From NCBI RefSeq assembly GCF_042427585.1, contig NZ_JBHMFC010000021.1, forward strand, positions 52,570 through 116,569: DNA of 64,000 nucleotides, given 5' to 3'. Of this stretch, positions 17,248 through 27,800 are shown piece after piece. This DNA is from Pseudalgibacter ostreae. Lineage in GTDB: Bacteria; Bacteroidota; Bacteroidia; Flavobacteriales; Flavobacteriaceae. The notes under the pieces were generated by a model. The model did no database searches and was not told where the DNA came from. It was given only the letters and a program-made list of their open reading frames with translations. A program made the translations under genes and the position numbers. Every line of letters starts with the position of its first letter. Positions within the stretch are counted from its first letter, which is position 1.

Positions 17248-18251
17248 TGGCTAAAGACCTATTTATCGACTTACTGTATGTGGAAAAGGTTACTGATGAT
17301 AAAAGAACCGAAAACCAATTTAAAGAGCTTTTAAAAGGCTTTAAAAAGCAATACCTCAATACAACGCCTAAATATGAAATTGACTTCAAAAAGGCGTATT
17401 CTAACAGGCGTAAATACTATTTAAAGTTAATTGAAACCGAGTACATCAAAAATTTTAATCAAATCAATGATGCACTTGAAATCAATACTACACCAGGTCA
17501 TTTATCTTTCTTGTATGATAAAGAATATAACCGTATCAAAAATTACCTAAACCAAATTAGTAACTATGTTTCTGATAACGATCTTGACGAAACCTTATAC
17601 TTAAAGCCAATTCAAAACGATAAATCAGATGAAGCTTATATTATTTCATTTTTAAAGGCTAATGCGATGATGCTTTTTATGGAACTTCAAGAACGATTTT
17701 CAGAATTAAGTGATACTGAAATTTATACTATCGAAGAATTACACGAAGTATTTTTTAATGAAGAACCACCTGAAGAGTTAATTGTAAAATCCTATTCCGG
17801 TGCAGAAATAAAAACTGTTAGAAAACAAGTAAAACAAAGTTCAATTTTCAACGCTATACAAGGTGATTTTAGAGAGGAAAACAATGATGTCTTATCCTAT
17901 AACGAACTTATTAACAAGACTAAACAAAGGGAATTTGCAAAATTAGAGGAGTTGTTAAATGAAAAAGGTATCATTGATGATAAATATAATTATACTAAAA
18001 AAAGGGGCAAAAAAATATTACTTGCAGCTTTTATGGTAAAACTAACGGAAGCAAAATACTTTAATGAAAGGATATTTTTTGAAGATAAACCATCAAAAAA
18101 AATAGAGCGTAAACATATTCATAAATTTTTTGCTCATCGTTATGGACCAGGTAGTAATGCCGATAAAGAATATCGTAATTTTTTAGGTGCTAAAAAAAGA
18201 GCCTATCAAAAATTAGTTGATGCCAATTTTTGGCTTGACCAAATCAAATAA
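17247..18251 (+). CDS. Hypothetical protein cotranscribed with the integrase
   Basis: I do not recognise this 334-residue protein. It overlaps the integrase stop by one base, which implies translational coupling. It is rich in charged residues and predicted helices, has no signal peptide or membrane segment, and contains the region KKILLAAFMVKLTEAKYFN followed by a basic C-terminus (KKIERKHIHKFFAHRYGPGS, RNFLGAKKRAYQKL). Its position suggests an accessory role in the element's life cycle. RteC-like regulators of Bacteroides elements came to mind, but no specific motif supports that. Confidence 0.65.
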   Translation: MAKDLFIDLLYVEKVTDDKRTENQFKELLKGFKKQYLNTTPKYEIDFKKAYSNRRKYYLKLIETEYIKNFNQINDALEINTTPGHLSFLYDKEYNRIKNYLNQISNYVSDNDLDETLYLKPIQNDKSDEAYIISFLKANAMMLFMELQERFSELSDTEIYTIEELHEVFFNEEPPEELIVKSYSGAEIKTVRKQVKQSSIFNAIQGDFREENNDVLSYNELINKTKQREFAKLEELLNEKGIIDDKYNYTKKRGKKILLAAFMVKLTEAKYFNERIFFEDKPSKKIERKHIHKFFAHRYGPGSNADKEYRNFLGAKKRAYQKLVDANFWLDQIK

Positions 18252-18461
18252 AACTTCACTTTTAAAAAGTGGTATTTTCTCTATTTAATACCAAATAGAT
18301 AATACCAAAAATGGCATAAATCATTGTTTTACAATGATTTAATAATACCATTTTTTCTCTTTTCTATTATACCAAACACCTTTTTCCATATTTGCTATGT
18401 CCTTGACAATCAAGGATGACTTTTGCGCAGAAGTCCATTTTTAAATTAAAATTATAAAAAG

Positions 18462-18764
18462 ATGGACGTTAAAATTATAGAACGTTTAGAAAGCATCGAA
18501 AAGTTGTTATTAGAACAACAAACGTTGCAAAAGCAAGTATTGAATTTCAATGAAACTTGCAAGTATTTAGAACTATCACAATCGCACTTGTATAAACTTA
18601 CAAGTACGGGAGCCATTCCACACTATAAACCGAATGGCAAAAAAATCTATTTCCAACGTCAGGAGTTAGACCAATGGTTACTGCGTAACCGTATGGATTC
18701 CCGAGATGAAATCGAACAGCAAGCTGCCGATTACCTAATCAAAAAAGGAAAGGTAAAGTTATGA
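18462..18764 (+). CDS. Excisionase-like helix-turn-helix protein
   Basis: The 100-residue protein has an N-terminal coiled-coil-like helix (ERLESIEKLLLEQQTLQKQV) followed by an HTH of the MerR/excisionase type (LNFNETCKYLELSQSHLYKL) with a wing (GAIPHYKPNGKKIYFQRQEL). Such proteins are standard in Bacteroidota mobile elements and act in excision or in regulation of transfer genes. Its stop overlaps the next start by 4 bp. The preceding 210 bp holds no gene and probably contains the operon promoter. Confidence 0.8.
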   Translation: MDVKIIERLESIEKLLLEQQTLQKQVLNFNETCKYLELSQSHLYKLTSTGAIPHYKPNGKKIYFQRQELDQWLLRNRMDSRDEIEQQAADYLIKKGKVKL

Positions 18765-19057
18765 CTGAAATAATCGATTTACTCTTGGCACTCTCACAAG
18801 AGATTAAGGATATAAAAGCACGTATCGAATTAATAAGAGCTACGAGAGCAGAACGCTTAAAAGATATGTGGATTGATAATCAGGACGTAATGCAAACGCT
18901 ACATATTAGCCAACGCACATTGCAAACATTCCGTTCAAATGGCACGATTCCATATAGCAAGATACAAGGTAAATTTTATTACAAAGTATCTGATATAGAG
19001 GAACTATTACAAAGCAATTATTATAACCCAAATTTTAAATGCGATGGAAATAAGTAA
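18761..19057 (+). CDS. Second helix-turn-helix protein of the element
   Basis: The 98-residue product contains the HTH segment DVMQTLHISQRTLQTFRSNG followed by TIPYSKIQGKFYYKVSDIE, the same fold as the preceding gene, with which it overlaps by 4 bp (ATGA). It also overlaps the next gene by 14 bp. Pairs of such small HTH genes before a VirE_N/primase gene are a recurring arrangement in Bacteroidota elements; the precise function is not known. Confidence 0.78.
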   Translation: MTEIIDLLLALSQEIKDIKARIELIRATRAERLKDMWIDNQDVMQTLHISQRTLQTFRSNGTIPYSKIQGKFYYKVSDIEELLQSNYYNPNFKCDGNK

Positions 19058-19952
19058 AGAAAGCATTTTAAAGAAAACGCATTACGGGTTAAATATTTAT
19101 GCTTATGTATTAAGGCAGTATTATCCTAAAACAACAGTCCTTTCCTTAAAAGGAAGGGACTGTGGGGTAACCCGCAATCCTTTTAACGGAGGTAAATCAA
19201 CATTACAAATTAATGTTTTAGACAATAAAGCGGTGCATTACGATACAGAATTAACCGATTTTAAAGGTGATGTATTCGATTTTGCATCCTATCATTTTAA
19301 AATCATTAATGAAGAAGAATTGTTGCTAAAAATTAACAAAGAACTACATCTAAATCTTGAAGTAAAGCAAGAAGATGAATTATCCTGGTTAGATGAACCC
19401 GATGATACTTGGTATGCTTACAGCAGTTTTTACAAAGCACCAATTAGAAATGTGTTTCCAACTGAAAAAGTACGATTACATCAAATATTGGAGCGTATTA
19501 CAAGCGATAAGTATAAAAGTATCACAGAGCAATTTAGAGCGATTAAAGACCCAAAAGAAGCACGAAAATTTAAAGCAAATCATTTTGATTATATAACATT
19601 TTCAGGTGTGTTTTCTAAACGAAATGATGATAGCTTAATTGAACACTCATCATTATTGACAATCGATTTTGACCATTTAGAAAATCTTGAAGAACTAAAA
19701 CAACAATTATTAAACGATGAATATTTCGAAACCGAATTGTTGTTTACATCACCTTCAGGAGAAGGCTTAAAATGGATAATTAGAATCGATTTATCCCAAG
19801 TGTCACACAATGAATATTTTATTGCGGTGGCCAATTACATAAAGCAAACATATAACATTGAGGTAGACCAATCAGGTAAAGACATTTCCAGAGCGTGTTT
19901 TTTATCCCACGATCCATTGGCATACCTACATAAAAGACATCAGAAATTATGA
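19044..19952 (+). CDS. VirE N-terminal / BT4734-like domain protein
   Basis: The 302-residue protein has a small N-terminal CHC2-zinc-finger-like or primase-associated region (CGVTRNPFNGGKSTLQINVL...) and a second half with LLTIDFDHLENLEELKQQLL, FTSPSGEGLKWIIRIDL and YNIEVDQSGKDISRACFLSHD. The second half matches the VirE_N (BT4734-like) family, whose fold is that of archaeo-eukaryotic primases. It overlaps the following DUF3987 gene by 4 bp. Together they resemble a split primase-helicase used for replication of mobile elements. Confidence 0.82.
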   Translation: MEISKESILKKTHYGLNIYAYVLRQYYPKTTVLSLKGRDCGVTRNPFNGGKSTLQINVLDNKAVHYDTELTDFKGDVFDFASYHFKIINEEELLLKINKELHLNLEVKQEDELSWLDEPDDTWYAYSSFYKAPIRNVFPTEKVRLHQILERITSDKYKSITEQFRAIKDPKEARKFKANHFDYITFSGVFSKRNDDSLIEHSSLLTIDFDHLENLEELKQQLLNDEYFETELLFTSPSGEGLKWIIRIDLSQVSHNEYFIAVANYIKQTYNIEVDQSGKDISRACFLSHDPLAYLHKRHQKL

Positions 19953-21688
19953 CAAAAATATTTAACCCAAAAGATTGGTTAGCTGTTCCAGAGCAAAAAG
20001 AAGTACCTAAAAAACCAATCAACAACAACCCAACAACAGTTGTTGCAAATGATATTGAATCATATGTCAGCGCATTAGAACAATCAGGTATAGACATTAC
20101 AGATACGTATGAAAAATGGCGTGATATTGGATTTGCAGTTTCAGAAGAATACGGAGAAGCTGGACGTGATTACTACCATAGAATAAGTAGAAATTATTCA
20201 GGTTACGACCATAAAGAATGCGACGAACAGTATAATAAATGCTTACAAGCAAAAGGACACGGTATAAGCATTGGTACTTTATACCACCATTTACATCAAG
20301 TTGGTATTAAACCACAACAGCAACAACAAGTTGTTGAAGTGTTGCAACAGTCAGAAGAAGTAAAACAACCATTGCCAACAATACCAACAACAGTTTACAA
20401 CAATATTCCAACATTTTTGCAACAAGTAATACAACCTTCAAGCAGTAATGAAGAACGTGATATTTTATTGTTGGGAGCATTAACAGCATTTAGTGCCTGT
20501 TTTCCAAAACTATTTGGTGTGTATGACCAAAGTAAAGTATTTAGCAATTTGTATTTATTTGTTACTGCACCAGCTTCAGCAGGAAAAGGAAGATTAAACC
20601 AAATTAAAAATTTGGTAAATCCTGTTCACAAACAACAACGTGAACAATCCAAAATCCTAAAACAACAACATCAAGTTGAAATGGCAACTTATAATATGAA
20701 TAAGGGTAAAAGTGAAACAATGGAGAAACCAAATAAACCACCTGAAAGAATGTTGTTTATCCCTGCTAATAATAGTGTAACAGGTGTTTATCAATTAATA
20801 TCGGATAATGAAGGTAGAGGGTTAATTTTTGAAACCGAAGGAGATACTTTAGCACAAGCCTTTAAAAGTGATTACGGTAATTATTCAGATGGTTTTCGTA
20901 AAGCATTCCACCACGAAACCATTAGTTATTATCGAAGAACAGATAGAGAATATGTTGATATTGAAAGACCTTGCTTATCAACAGTCCTATCAGGTACACC
21001 AAAGCAAATTCAAGCGTTGGTTCCAAGTGCTGAAAATGGGTTGTTTAGTCGTTTTATGTTTTATTATATGAATATCAAACCGACTTGGAAAAACGTTTTT
21101 CAAACAGGCATAGCAAATGGTTTAGATGAATACTACGACCAATTAGGAAAGGAATTTTTTGAGCTATATAAAACTTTAAAAAACAACCGACCTATTGAAG
21201 TAAGGCTAACAACAGAGCAACAACAAAAATTCAATGTATTTTTTGAAAAACTACAAACCAAATATCTAAATCTTCAACCCGATGACTATATAGCAACTGT
21301 TAGACGTTTGGGGTTAATAGCATTTAGAATTATAATGTTGTTTTCTGTATTTCGCATTATGGAAGATGGTGATGTAAACCAAGTAAGATATTGTGAGGAT
21401 ATAGATTTTGAAAATACATTGGAAATGATAAGCGTATTAGTAAAGCACAGTAGTAAGGTGTTTAACGATTTACCTATCGAACAAAAAGAAGTAAAAAGAG
21501 CCAATCGTAAAGAACGTTTTTTAGAAGCACTACCTTATCAATTTTCAAGACAAGATTACCTAAATATAGCCGACAAAAACAAGATTCCTCATAAAACAGC
21601 AGAAGGCTATATTACTAAATTTGTTGATGCTGGTCTAATACATAGGGAAGCACATAACAATTATACAAATCCCACAAAAGCACAATAA
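19949..21688 (+). CDS. DUF3987 primase/helicase-type protein
   Basis: This 579-residue protein begins with a PriCT-2-like module (YEKWRDIGFAVSEEYGEAGRDYYHRIS). A low-complexity Gln-rich linker follows (PQQQQQVVEVLQQ), then the DUF3987 body, with SAGKGRLNQIKNLV as the probable nucleotide-binding loop and FETEGDTLAQAFKSDYG. The C-terminus looks like a winged helix (FSRQDYLNIADKNKIPHKTAEGYI). The family is found next to VirE_N genes in Bacteroidota mobile elements and is thought to act in replication. No relaxase gene is visible, so the element may rely on a helper for transfer. Confidence 0.82.
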   Translation: MTKIFNPKDWLAVPEQKEVPKKPINNNPTTVVANDIESYVSALEQSGIDITDTYEKWRDIGFAVSEEYGEAGRDYYHRISRNYSGYDHKECDEQYNKCLQAKGHGISIGTLYHHLHQVGIKPQQQQQVVEVLQQSEEVKQPLPTIPTTVYNNIPTFLQQVIQPSSSNEERDILLLGALTAFSACFPKLFGVYDQSKVFSNLYLFVTAPASAGKGRLNQIKNLVNPVHKQQREQSKILKQQHQVEMATYNMNKGKSETMEKPNKPPERMLFIPANNSVTGVYQLISDNEGRGLIFETEGDTLAQAFKSDYGNYSDGFRKAFHHETISYYRRTDREYVDIERPCLSTVLSGTPKQIQALVPSAENGLFSRFMFYYMNIKPTWKNVFQTGIANGLDEYYDQLGKEFFELYKTLKNNRPIEVRLTTEQQQKFNVFFEKLQTKYLNLQPDDYIATVRRLGLIAFRIIMLFSVFRIMEDGDVNQVRYCEDIDFENTLEMISVLVKHSSKVFNDLPIEQKEVKRANRKERFLEALPYQFSRQDYLNIADKNKIPHKTAEGYITKFVDAGLIHREAHNNYTNPTKAQ

Positions 21689-21750
21689 GGATTTTGAGGA
21701 TTTTAAGGAAACGAGGATTTATAAAAATACTTTATATCCTCAAATCCTTA
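21686..21750. repeat. Imperfect inverted repeat upstream of the XRE-Argonaute pair
   Basis: TAAGGATTTTGAGGAT (21686-21701) pairs with ATCCTCAAATCCTTA (21736-21750) with one bulged base. Flanking AAGGAAACGAGGA and TTCCTCATTTCCT segments extend the symmetry. No clean T-run follows on the plus strand, so an operator or a processing structure is as likely as a terminator. Confidence 0.5.
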
Positions 21751-21851
21751 ACTTCCTCATTTCCTGTTTATAATTGTTAATATCTTTTTGTTAGTTCTTA
21801 TTTTCTTTTTCTTACATTAGACAAATATTGACAAGTCAAAATATCCCCAAA

Positions 21852-22145
21852 ATGACGTTTGGAGAATACATCAGAGAAATACGAGAAGAAAAGCAATTAT
21901 TATTAAGAGAAGTTGCTTCTCAAATGAATATTGATACGGCACTTTTAAGTAAAATTGAACGTGGTACTCGTATGGCTCGTAAAGAACAAGCTGAAGCATT
22001 AGCCAAAGTATTAAAACAAAATAAAAATGAATTGCTTCAATTCTGGATGGCAGATAAAATTGTCTTTATGTTAAAAGATGAAAAGAACAGTACGGAAATC
22101 CTCAAAATTGTAGAACAAAAAATTAATAGATTGAGCAAGAAGTAG
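21852..22145 (+). CDS. XRE-family regulator immediately upstream of the Argonaute
   Basis: The 97-residue protein is a Cro/C1-type HTH (FGEYIREIREEKQLLLREVASQ, then NIDTALLSKIERGTRMARKE) with a short helical tail. I start at ATG 21852 because MTFGEYIREIR is where the HTH begins; an upstream TTG would add eight residues. From memory, close relatives stand before DNA methyltransferase genes in Bacteroidota, where they act like controller proteins. Here one stands 20 bp before the Argonaute gene, implying cotranscription and control of a defence-type cargo gene. Confidence 0.85.
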   Translation: MTFGEYIREIREEKQLLLREVASQMNIDTALLSKIERGTRMARKEQAEALAKVLKQNKNELLQFWMADKIVFMLKDEKNSTEILKIVEQKINRLSKK

Positions 22146-22165
22146 AATTAATAAACCCAAGTATT

Positions 22166-24229
22166 ATGAGTCAGGAACTTTATTTCAATATCATAACGTT
22201 TGATTTACCAGACAAACCAATAACTTTTTATTTAAGTAAAGAGAAAATTGGTAATGCTCAAAAGCTCTATAAAACAAAGTTTCCAACCAATATTGAAGAA
22301 TTGTTTCCTGGTATAAAAGAAGAAAACCCTGATTTCATATACACATCGTTTATTTACGAAAAAGAAGGCTATCATCCCTTATCACTCAATCTAAAGGAAC
22401 AACCAACCGACTTAATTAAACACTATTATAATTGGCGTATCAAAAAATTCTTTAATAGCATTAAAAAACTTGTTGGTCAAAACTTTGTGAATGATAATCA
22501 AATTTGGATTGGTAATAGATCATATCAAAATAAAAGTTTCGCGCAGTATTATAAGTTTACGGTCAAAGTACAAATTAAAGAAGTTAGTGAATATGGTGAG
22601 TTAGTTATTTCTTATGATGGTATGGCTAAAGTGTTTAAAAAACCTATTTCTGAAATTATAAAACATACCTCAACAACAAATCTTAATAAAGTTGTATATA
22701 AAATGAGGTTATTAAAATATCATAAGGAAAAGGAATTTATTGATGATAACACAAAGGCTTTTGCCATTTTGAATAACGATTTACGTAATGCGTTTAAAAT
22801 TAAACCAGAACCCAAAGATGATTCCAATAAATATATTGGGTACAAAAACAAAATTGATAAGTTTATTCAACATTTCATTTTAAGTGATGAATTTAAGAAA
22901 GTTATCCCTGTAAATAATGATGATTACCTGCCAGTAGAAATAAATCGCATTGGTGAAGTAACTGATGAAAGTAATGATTTATTGTTCCAAAATGGTGTTG
23001 GTAGAAATCCCAAAATAGATTTTAAGAACTTAAAACCTTTAAATCCTTGTCAGTTAGATAATGTGCATTTCTTCTTTATACATCATACAAGTTATGCTAA
23101 AGAAGTAGAAGCATTGCAAAAATTATTGGAAGATGGTACAAGTTGGTATAAAGGTTTAAACATTTATGCAGGTGTTTTAGCACATTTCGATAATGATGTC
23201 AATATAGTATTTGATGATTTAGAAAATCCATTACCTCAAATTTCACAAGGTATAAAAGACTTTAAATCAGACCCTAACATTAATTACGTTGCTATTTATT
23301 TAAGCCCTTTTAACAAGCACGAACCTAATCTTGAAAAAAAGTTAGTGTATTACAAGGTTAAAGAACAGCTATTATATAAAAGAATAATATCTCAAGTAAT
23401 AGAGTTTGATAGATTTAGAAGAAACCAACATAAATTTATTTACGATTTAACCAATATATCATTAGCCTTATTAGCAAAATTAGATGGTACACCTTGGCAA
23501 CTTAATGTAAAACCAAAAAATGAATTGGTAATTGGTGTTGGTGCTTTTAAAAATACCGAAGAAAACATTCGTTATGTAGCAAGTGCATTCAGTTTTAAAA
23601 ACAATGGAAGGTTCAATGAATTTCATTATTTCAGTAAATCAGATGTTAAACAATTAGGCAATGCTTTAAGTGATGCTATTTGGCAATATGTTCCAACGAA
23701 TAAGTCACCCGAAAAAATAGTGATTCACTTTTATAAGGATATGAAGGATGAAGAAATACAACCTGTTTTAGAAATGATGGATAAACTTCAATTGCCTTGT
23801 CCTCTTTTTGTTCTTAATATTAATAAAACTAAATCACAAGATATTATTGCTTTTGACCAAAATTGGAATGGTGAGTTAATTCCAATGAGTGGCACATATA
23901 TAAATATTGGCCCTAAAGGAGAATATAAATATTTACTCTTTAATAATTTGAGGTATAACAATACTGTAAAATACCCAAGTCATTCAAGTTATTCATTTCC
24001 AATAAAACTTAAAATATCAAGTCCTACACCAGAGGCTTTAAATGATAGTAAAATGATTAGAAAGCTAATAGAGCAAGTGTATCAATTTAGTAGGCTATAT
24101 TGGAAATCCTTACGTCAACAAAACGTACCAATAACAATTAAATATCCTGAAATGGTTGCAGAAATAGCACCTCGTTTTGAAAGCAAGGAAATACCACCTT
24201 TTGGTCAAGAAACCTTATGGTTTTTATAA
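22166..24229 (+). CDS. Long prokaryotic Argonaute with degraded catalytic tetrad
   Basis: The 687-residue protein has Argonaute architecture: N and linker/PAZ-like regions (about 1-290), MID (about 300-450) and PIWI (about 450-687). The MID 5'-phosphate pocket residues appear as Tyr396/Lys399 in YYKVKEQLL, Gln410 in IISQVI and Lys438 in LALLAKLDGTPW. The C-terminus ETLWFL is the usual hydrophobic pAgo end. The catalytic DEDX tetrad reads G459 (LVIGVGAF), D493, D525 (HFYKDM, exactly 32 residues after D493, as in human Ago2) and E662 (KYPEMVAE). Loss of the first Asp predicts no slicing, so it probably recruits an effector or only binds guide and target. No recognised partner effector adjoins it. 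Confidence 0.88.
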   Translation: MSQELYFNIITFDLPDKPITFYLSKEKIGNAQKLYKTKFPTNIEELFPGIKEENPDFIYTSFIYEKEGYHPLSLNLKEQPTDLIKHYYNWRIKKFFNSIKKLVGQNFVNDNQIWIGNRSYQNKSFAQYYKFTVKVQIKEVSEYGELVISYDGMAKVFKKPISEIIKHTSTTNLNKVVYKMRLLKYHKEKEFIDDNTKAFAILNNDLRNAFKIKPEPKDDSNKYIGYKNKIDKFIQHFILSDEFKKVIPVNNDDYLPVEINRIGEVTDESNDLLFQNGVGRNPKIDFKNLKPLNPCQLDNVHFFFIHHTSYAKEVEALQKLLEDGTSWYKGLNIYAGVLAHFDNDVNIVFDDLENPLPQISQGIKDFKSDPNINYVAIYLSPFNKHEPNLEKKLVYYKVKEQLLYKRIISQVIEFDRFRRNQHKFIYDLTNISLALLAKLDGTPWQLNVKPKNELVIGVGAFKNTEENIRYVASAFSFKNNGRFNEFHYFSKSDVKQLGNALSDAIWQYVPTNKSPEKIVIHFYKDMKDEEIQPVLEMMDKLQLPCPLFVLNINKTKSQDIIAFDQNWNGELIPMSGTYINIGPKGEYKYLLFNNLRYNNTVKYPSHSSYSFPIKLKISSPTPEALNDSKMIRKLIEQVYQFSRLYWKSLRQQNVPITIKYPEMVAEIAPRFESKEIPPFGQETLWFL

Positions 24230-24291
24230 TCCGAAGCCTTTTTTCTTTGCACAACCATTGCATTCAATAATTTGTATCTTTGTGAAACTTT

Positions 24292-24687
24292 ATGAAAATA
24301 TTCTTTTCCATATCAATGTCAATTTTATTCTTTTTTCAGGGAATTAGCCTTGATATGGATTTTTGTGGGCCAATAAAAGATATCTCAAATATCATTACCC
24401 ATTATCAAAACCATAAAGTTTTTGGCGACTCTTTCCTTGATTATGTAGTTGAAGATTACATTGACAATGATGCAAAAAATGAAGGGCATCATAATAACCC
24501 AGATAAGGAAAATACACCAGTTCATTCTCATAATCAATGTTGTCATCCTTTAGTACTATTTATTGCGAACAACAATTCGGCCCTAATCAATCGACCAAAG
24601 TTTGAAGATAAAGAGCCGTTCAATTTATATACAGTTAACTTCTCTTCCAGGTATCTGGAATCCCTCTTCCAACCCCCTCAAGTATAA
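24292..24687 (+). CDS. HYC_CC_PP-type small secreted protein
   Basis: The 131-residue protein has an N-terminal hydrophobic signal (FFSISMSILFFFQGISL), a His/Asp-rich middle, the HSHNQCCHPLVLF motif with a Cys-Cys pair, and a C-terminal FQPPQV. This matches my recollection of the HYC_CC_PP family, short secreted proteins that precede metal-efflux RND genes in Bacteroidota. The Cys-Cys and His residues suggest metal binding in the periplasm. It is 118 bp from the czcA start and probably opens the metal-resistance operon. Confidence 0.75.
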   Translation: MKIFFSISMSILFFFQGISLDMDFCGPIKDISNIITHYQNHKVFGDSFLDYVVEDYIDNDAKNEGHHNNPDKENTPVHSHNQCCHPLVLFIANNNSALINRPKFEDKEPFNLYTVNFSSRYLESLFQPPQV

Positions 24688-24805
24688 TTCAGTTTTTTTT
24701 AAGGATAGCTATATCCTAACGTGATGCTTCTCAAAGTAAGCATTGCTTTATAAATGCGTTGCACCCATTCGCACCGTAAATTTTCAACTGAATTAATACA
24801 TATTT

Positions 24806-27800
24806 ATGATTAATAAAATCATTTCATTTTCCATTAATAATAAATTTATTATTGGGCTATTTATAGTGGTGCTTATTGGCACAGGCATATACTCAATGGC
24901 CACTATAAATTTGGGTTCCGTGCCTGATATTACCAACAATCAAGTTCAAGTTATAACAACTGCCCCTAATTTGGGAACGGAGGATATTGAGCAATTTGTA
25001 ACCTTTCCCGTAGAATTGGCAATGGCAAATCTTCCAGACGTTATCGAACTGCGTTCGATCTCTCGTTTTGGACTGTCCGTGGTAACCATTGTTTTTAAAG
25101 ACGAAGCAGGAACCTATCTGCCACGACAATTGGTCCAAGAAAAATTAACCGCAGTTGCGGAAGAAATCCCTGAAGGTTTTGGCACGCCTTTTATGGCGCC
25201 CATTACCACGGGCTTGGGCGAAATATTGCAATATACCTTAAAGGTTAAAGAAGGGTATGAAGAAAAATATGACGCAATGGAACTGCGCACCATTCAAGAC
25301 TGGATCGTGAAACGCCAGATGGCGTTAGTCCCGGGAGTTGTTGAAGTAAATGCTTTTGGAGGCTATGTAAAACAATATGAAGTCGCTCTTAATCCTGCTA
25401 AACTAAAAAGTTTTGGCATCACAATGCACCAGGTCTTTGAAGCCCTTAAAGTGAACAATGCCAATACGGGTGGAGCTTATATTGAAAAAAACCACCAAGC
25501 CAATTTTATCCGTGGGGAAGGGCTGGCACGAAGTATCGCCGATTTGGAAAACACCGTTGTGACCACTCAAAATGGAAGCCCTGTTTTGGTAAGGGACGTT
25601 GCCGAAAAAGTGGGTTACGGTAACCAAGTGCGTTATGGTGCATTTACCCAGGATGGTCACGAATCTGTGGGTGGCCAAATATTAATGTTGAAAGGACAGA
25701 ACCCAAGTAACGTTATAGAAAATGTTGAAAAGCGTATAGCCGAAATCCAAAAATCCTTGCCTGAAGGCGTGTATATCGATACATTTTTAAGCCAAAGCGA
25801 ACTGATTGAGAGAACCACAAGTACCGTTAAAACAAATCTAATTGAAGGGGCACTCATCGTAATATTCGTTTTGGTACTCCTTTTAGGTAGCTTCCGTGGC
25901 GGTTTGATAGCAGCTTCGATAATCCCCTTGTGTTTATTGTTCGCATTTATTTTGATGAAGCAATTTGGTATTTGGGCAAATTTAATGTCCTTGGGTGCAA
26001 TTGATTTTGGAATTATTGTTGACGGCGCGGTAATTATAGTGGAGGGAACGGTTTTTCACATTCATCAACGGATGAAGAAATCCAATGCAATTATGGGACA
26101 ATCCGAGATGGATGAAATAGCCTATGATTCTTCTAGTAAAATGATGAATTCTGCCTTTTTCGGTCAGTTAATCGTTCTCATTGTTTTTACACCTATTTTG
26201 TTCTTGACAGGTGTGGAAGGAAAAATGTTCCGCCCAATGGCCTTTACCTTTGGATTTGCAGTTTTAGGCGCTATCATCCTTTGTCTTACCTATGTGCCAA
26301 TGATGTCGTCATTATTTTTAAAACCTGCCAAAAACCAAAATAGTTGGTTTGCCAGATTTGAAAATCGGATGGATAGGATAAGCGATAAAATTATGGGCCT
26401 TTTGAATCGCGTGTATCTGCCCATACTGAATTTTTCACTTCGTTTTAAAGCAGGGGTCGTAATAGGTGCGGTTGCCTTGCTATTGATTGCAGGATTTGTA
26501 TTCAAAAATATGGGAGCTGAATTTATCCCGAAATTTGATGAGGGCGATATTGCGTTTCAAGCATTAATAAAACCGGGGAGCAGTCTTACAGAGACCATCG
26601 AGGCTTCAAAGAAACTCGAAAATCTAATAAATGAATTTCCTGAAGTTAAAACTGTAGTTTCAAGAATCGGGGTAGCCGAAATCCCAACCGACCCGATGCC
26701 AATGGACATTGCGGATAGTTACATTATTCTTGAAAAAGATAAAAGCAAATGGACTTCCGCCGACAGCAAAGAAGAACTCATTGAAAAAATACAAGAAAAG
26801 ATTTCGGTTGTTCCCGGTGTCAATTTTGTATTTACCCAGCCCGTGGAACTTCGTTTTAATGAGTTGCTAACTGGAGTTCGTGAGGACGTGGCAATCAAAT
26901 TGTACGGAGAAGATTTGGATGTGTTGGCAGATAAGGTACAGGAAATCGCAGCGGTAATACGTGAAGTACCGGGTGCAGCAGACCTTAACGTAGAGGCTAC
27001 AAGCGGTTTGCCACAAATGACAGTGGTGTATAACCGCGCAAAAATGGCACAATACGGTGTAACCGTGGATAAATTGAATGATTATGTAAGTGCCGCCTTT
27101 GCAGGCGAAAAGGCAGGTGTGATTTTTGAAGGCGAAAAGCGTTTTGATGTGGTTATCAGGTTGGCAGAGGACTTTAGGCAAGACATCAATAGCTTAAAAA
27201 ACCTTTACATAGACCTGCCGAACGGTGCTCAAGTGCCTCTAAAGGAAGTTGCGGATATCAGTTATAAAGCTGGGCCAATGCAAATTTCAAGAGACAACAC
27301 TATGCGTCGTATATCTGTGGGTGTAAATGTTCGTGGACGCGATGTAAAATCGATGGTCGAGGAAATTCAGCAAAAACTGGAAACGGAAGTGGAACTGCCA
27401 CCAGGTTATTACGTCACTTATGGAGGATCATTTGAAAACCTGCAACGTGCATCAGACCGATTGATGATAGTAGTGCCCATCGTTCTACTAACAATATTTA
27501 TCCTGCTTTATTTCGCTTTAAATTCATTTTCACAGGCTTTGATGATTTATATGGCAGTGCCTTTGGCGGCAATAGGCGGGGTTTTCATTTTGTTGATCCG
27601 TGGAATGCCTTTCAGTATTTCGGCAGGGGTCGGGTTTATCGTACTCTTTGGAGTAGCGGTTTTAAACGGTCTGATACTCATAAACAAATTCAATGAACTA
27701 AAAGAAAGTGGAATGACAGATTTAAAAAAACGTATATACGAAGCTACGCACGAACGTTTACGTCCCATTTTATTGACTGCCATTACCACAATTATGGGCT

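Noticed and set aside
17247..18251. RteC-type regulator
   Set aside because: Position is suggestive, but no recognisable RteC motif was found in the sequence.
22166..24229. Short pAgo or PIWI-RE protein
   Set aside because: At 687 residues with about 290 residues before the MID domain it is a long pAgo, and the RE motif of PIWI-RE proteins is not seen.
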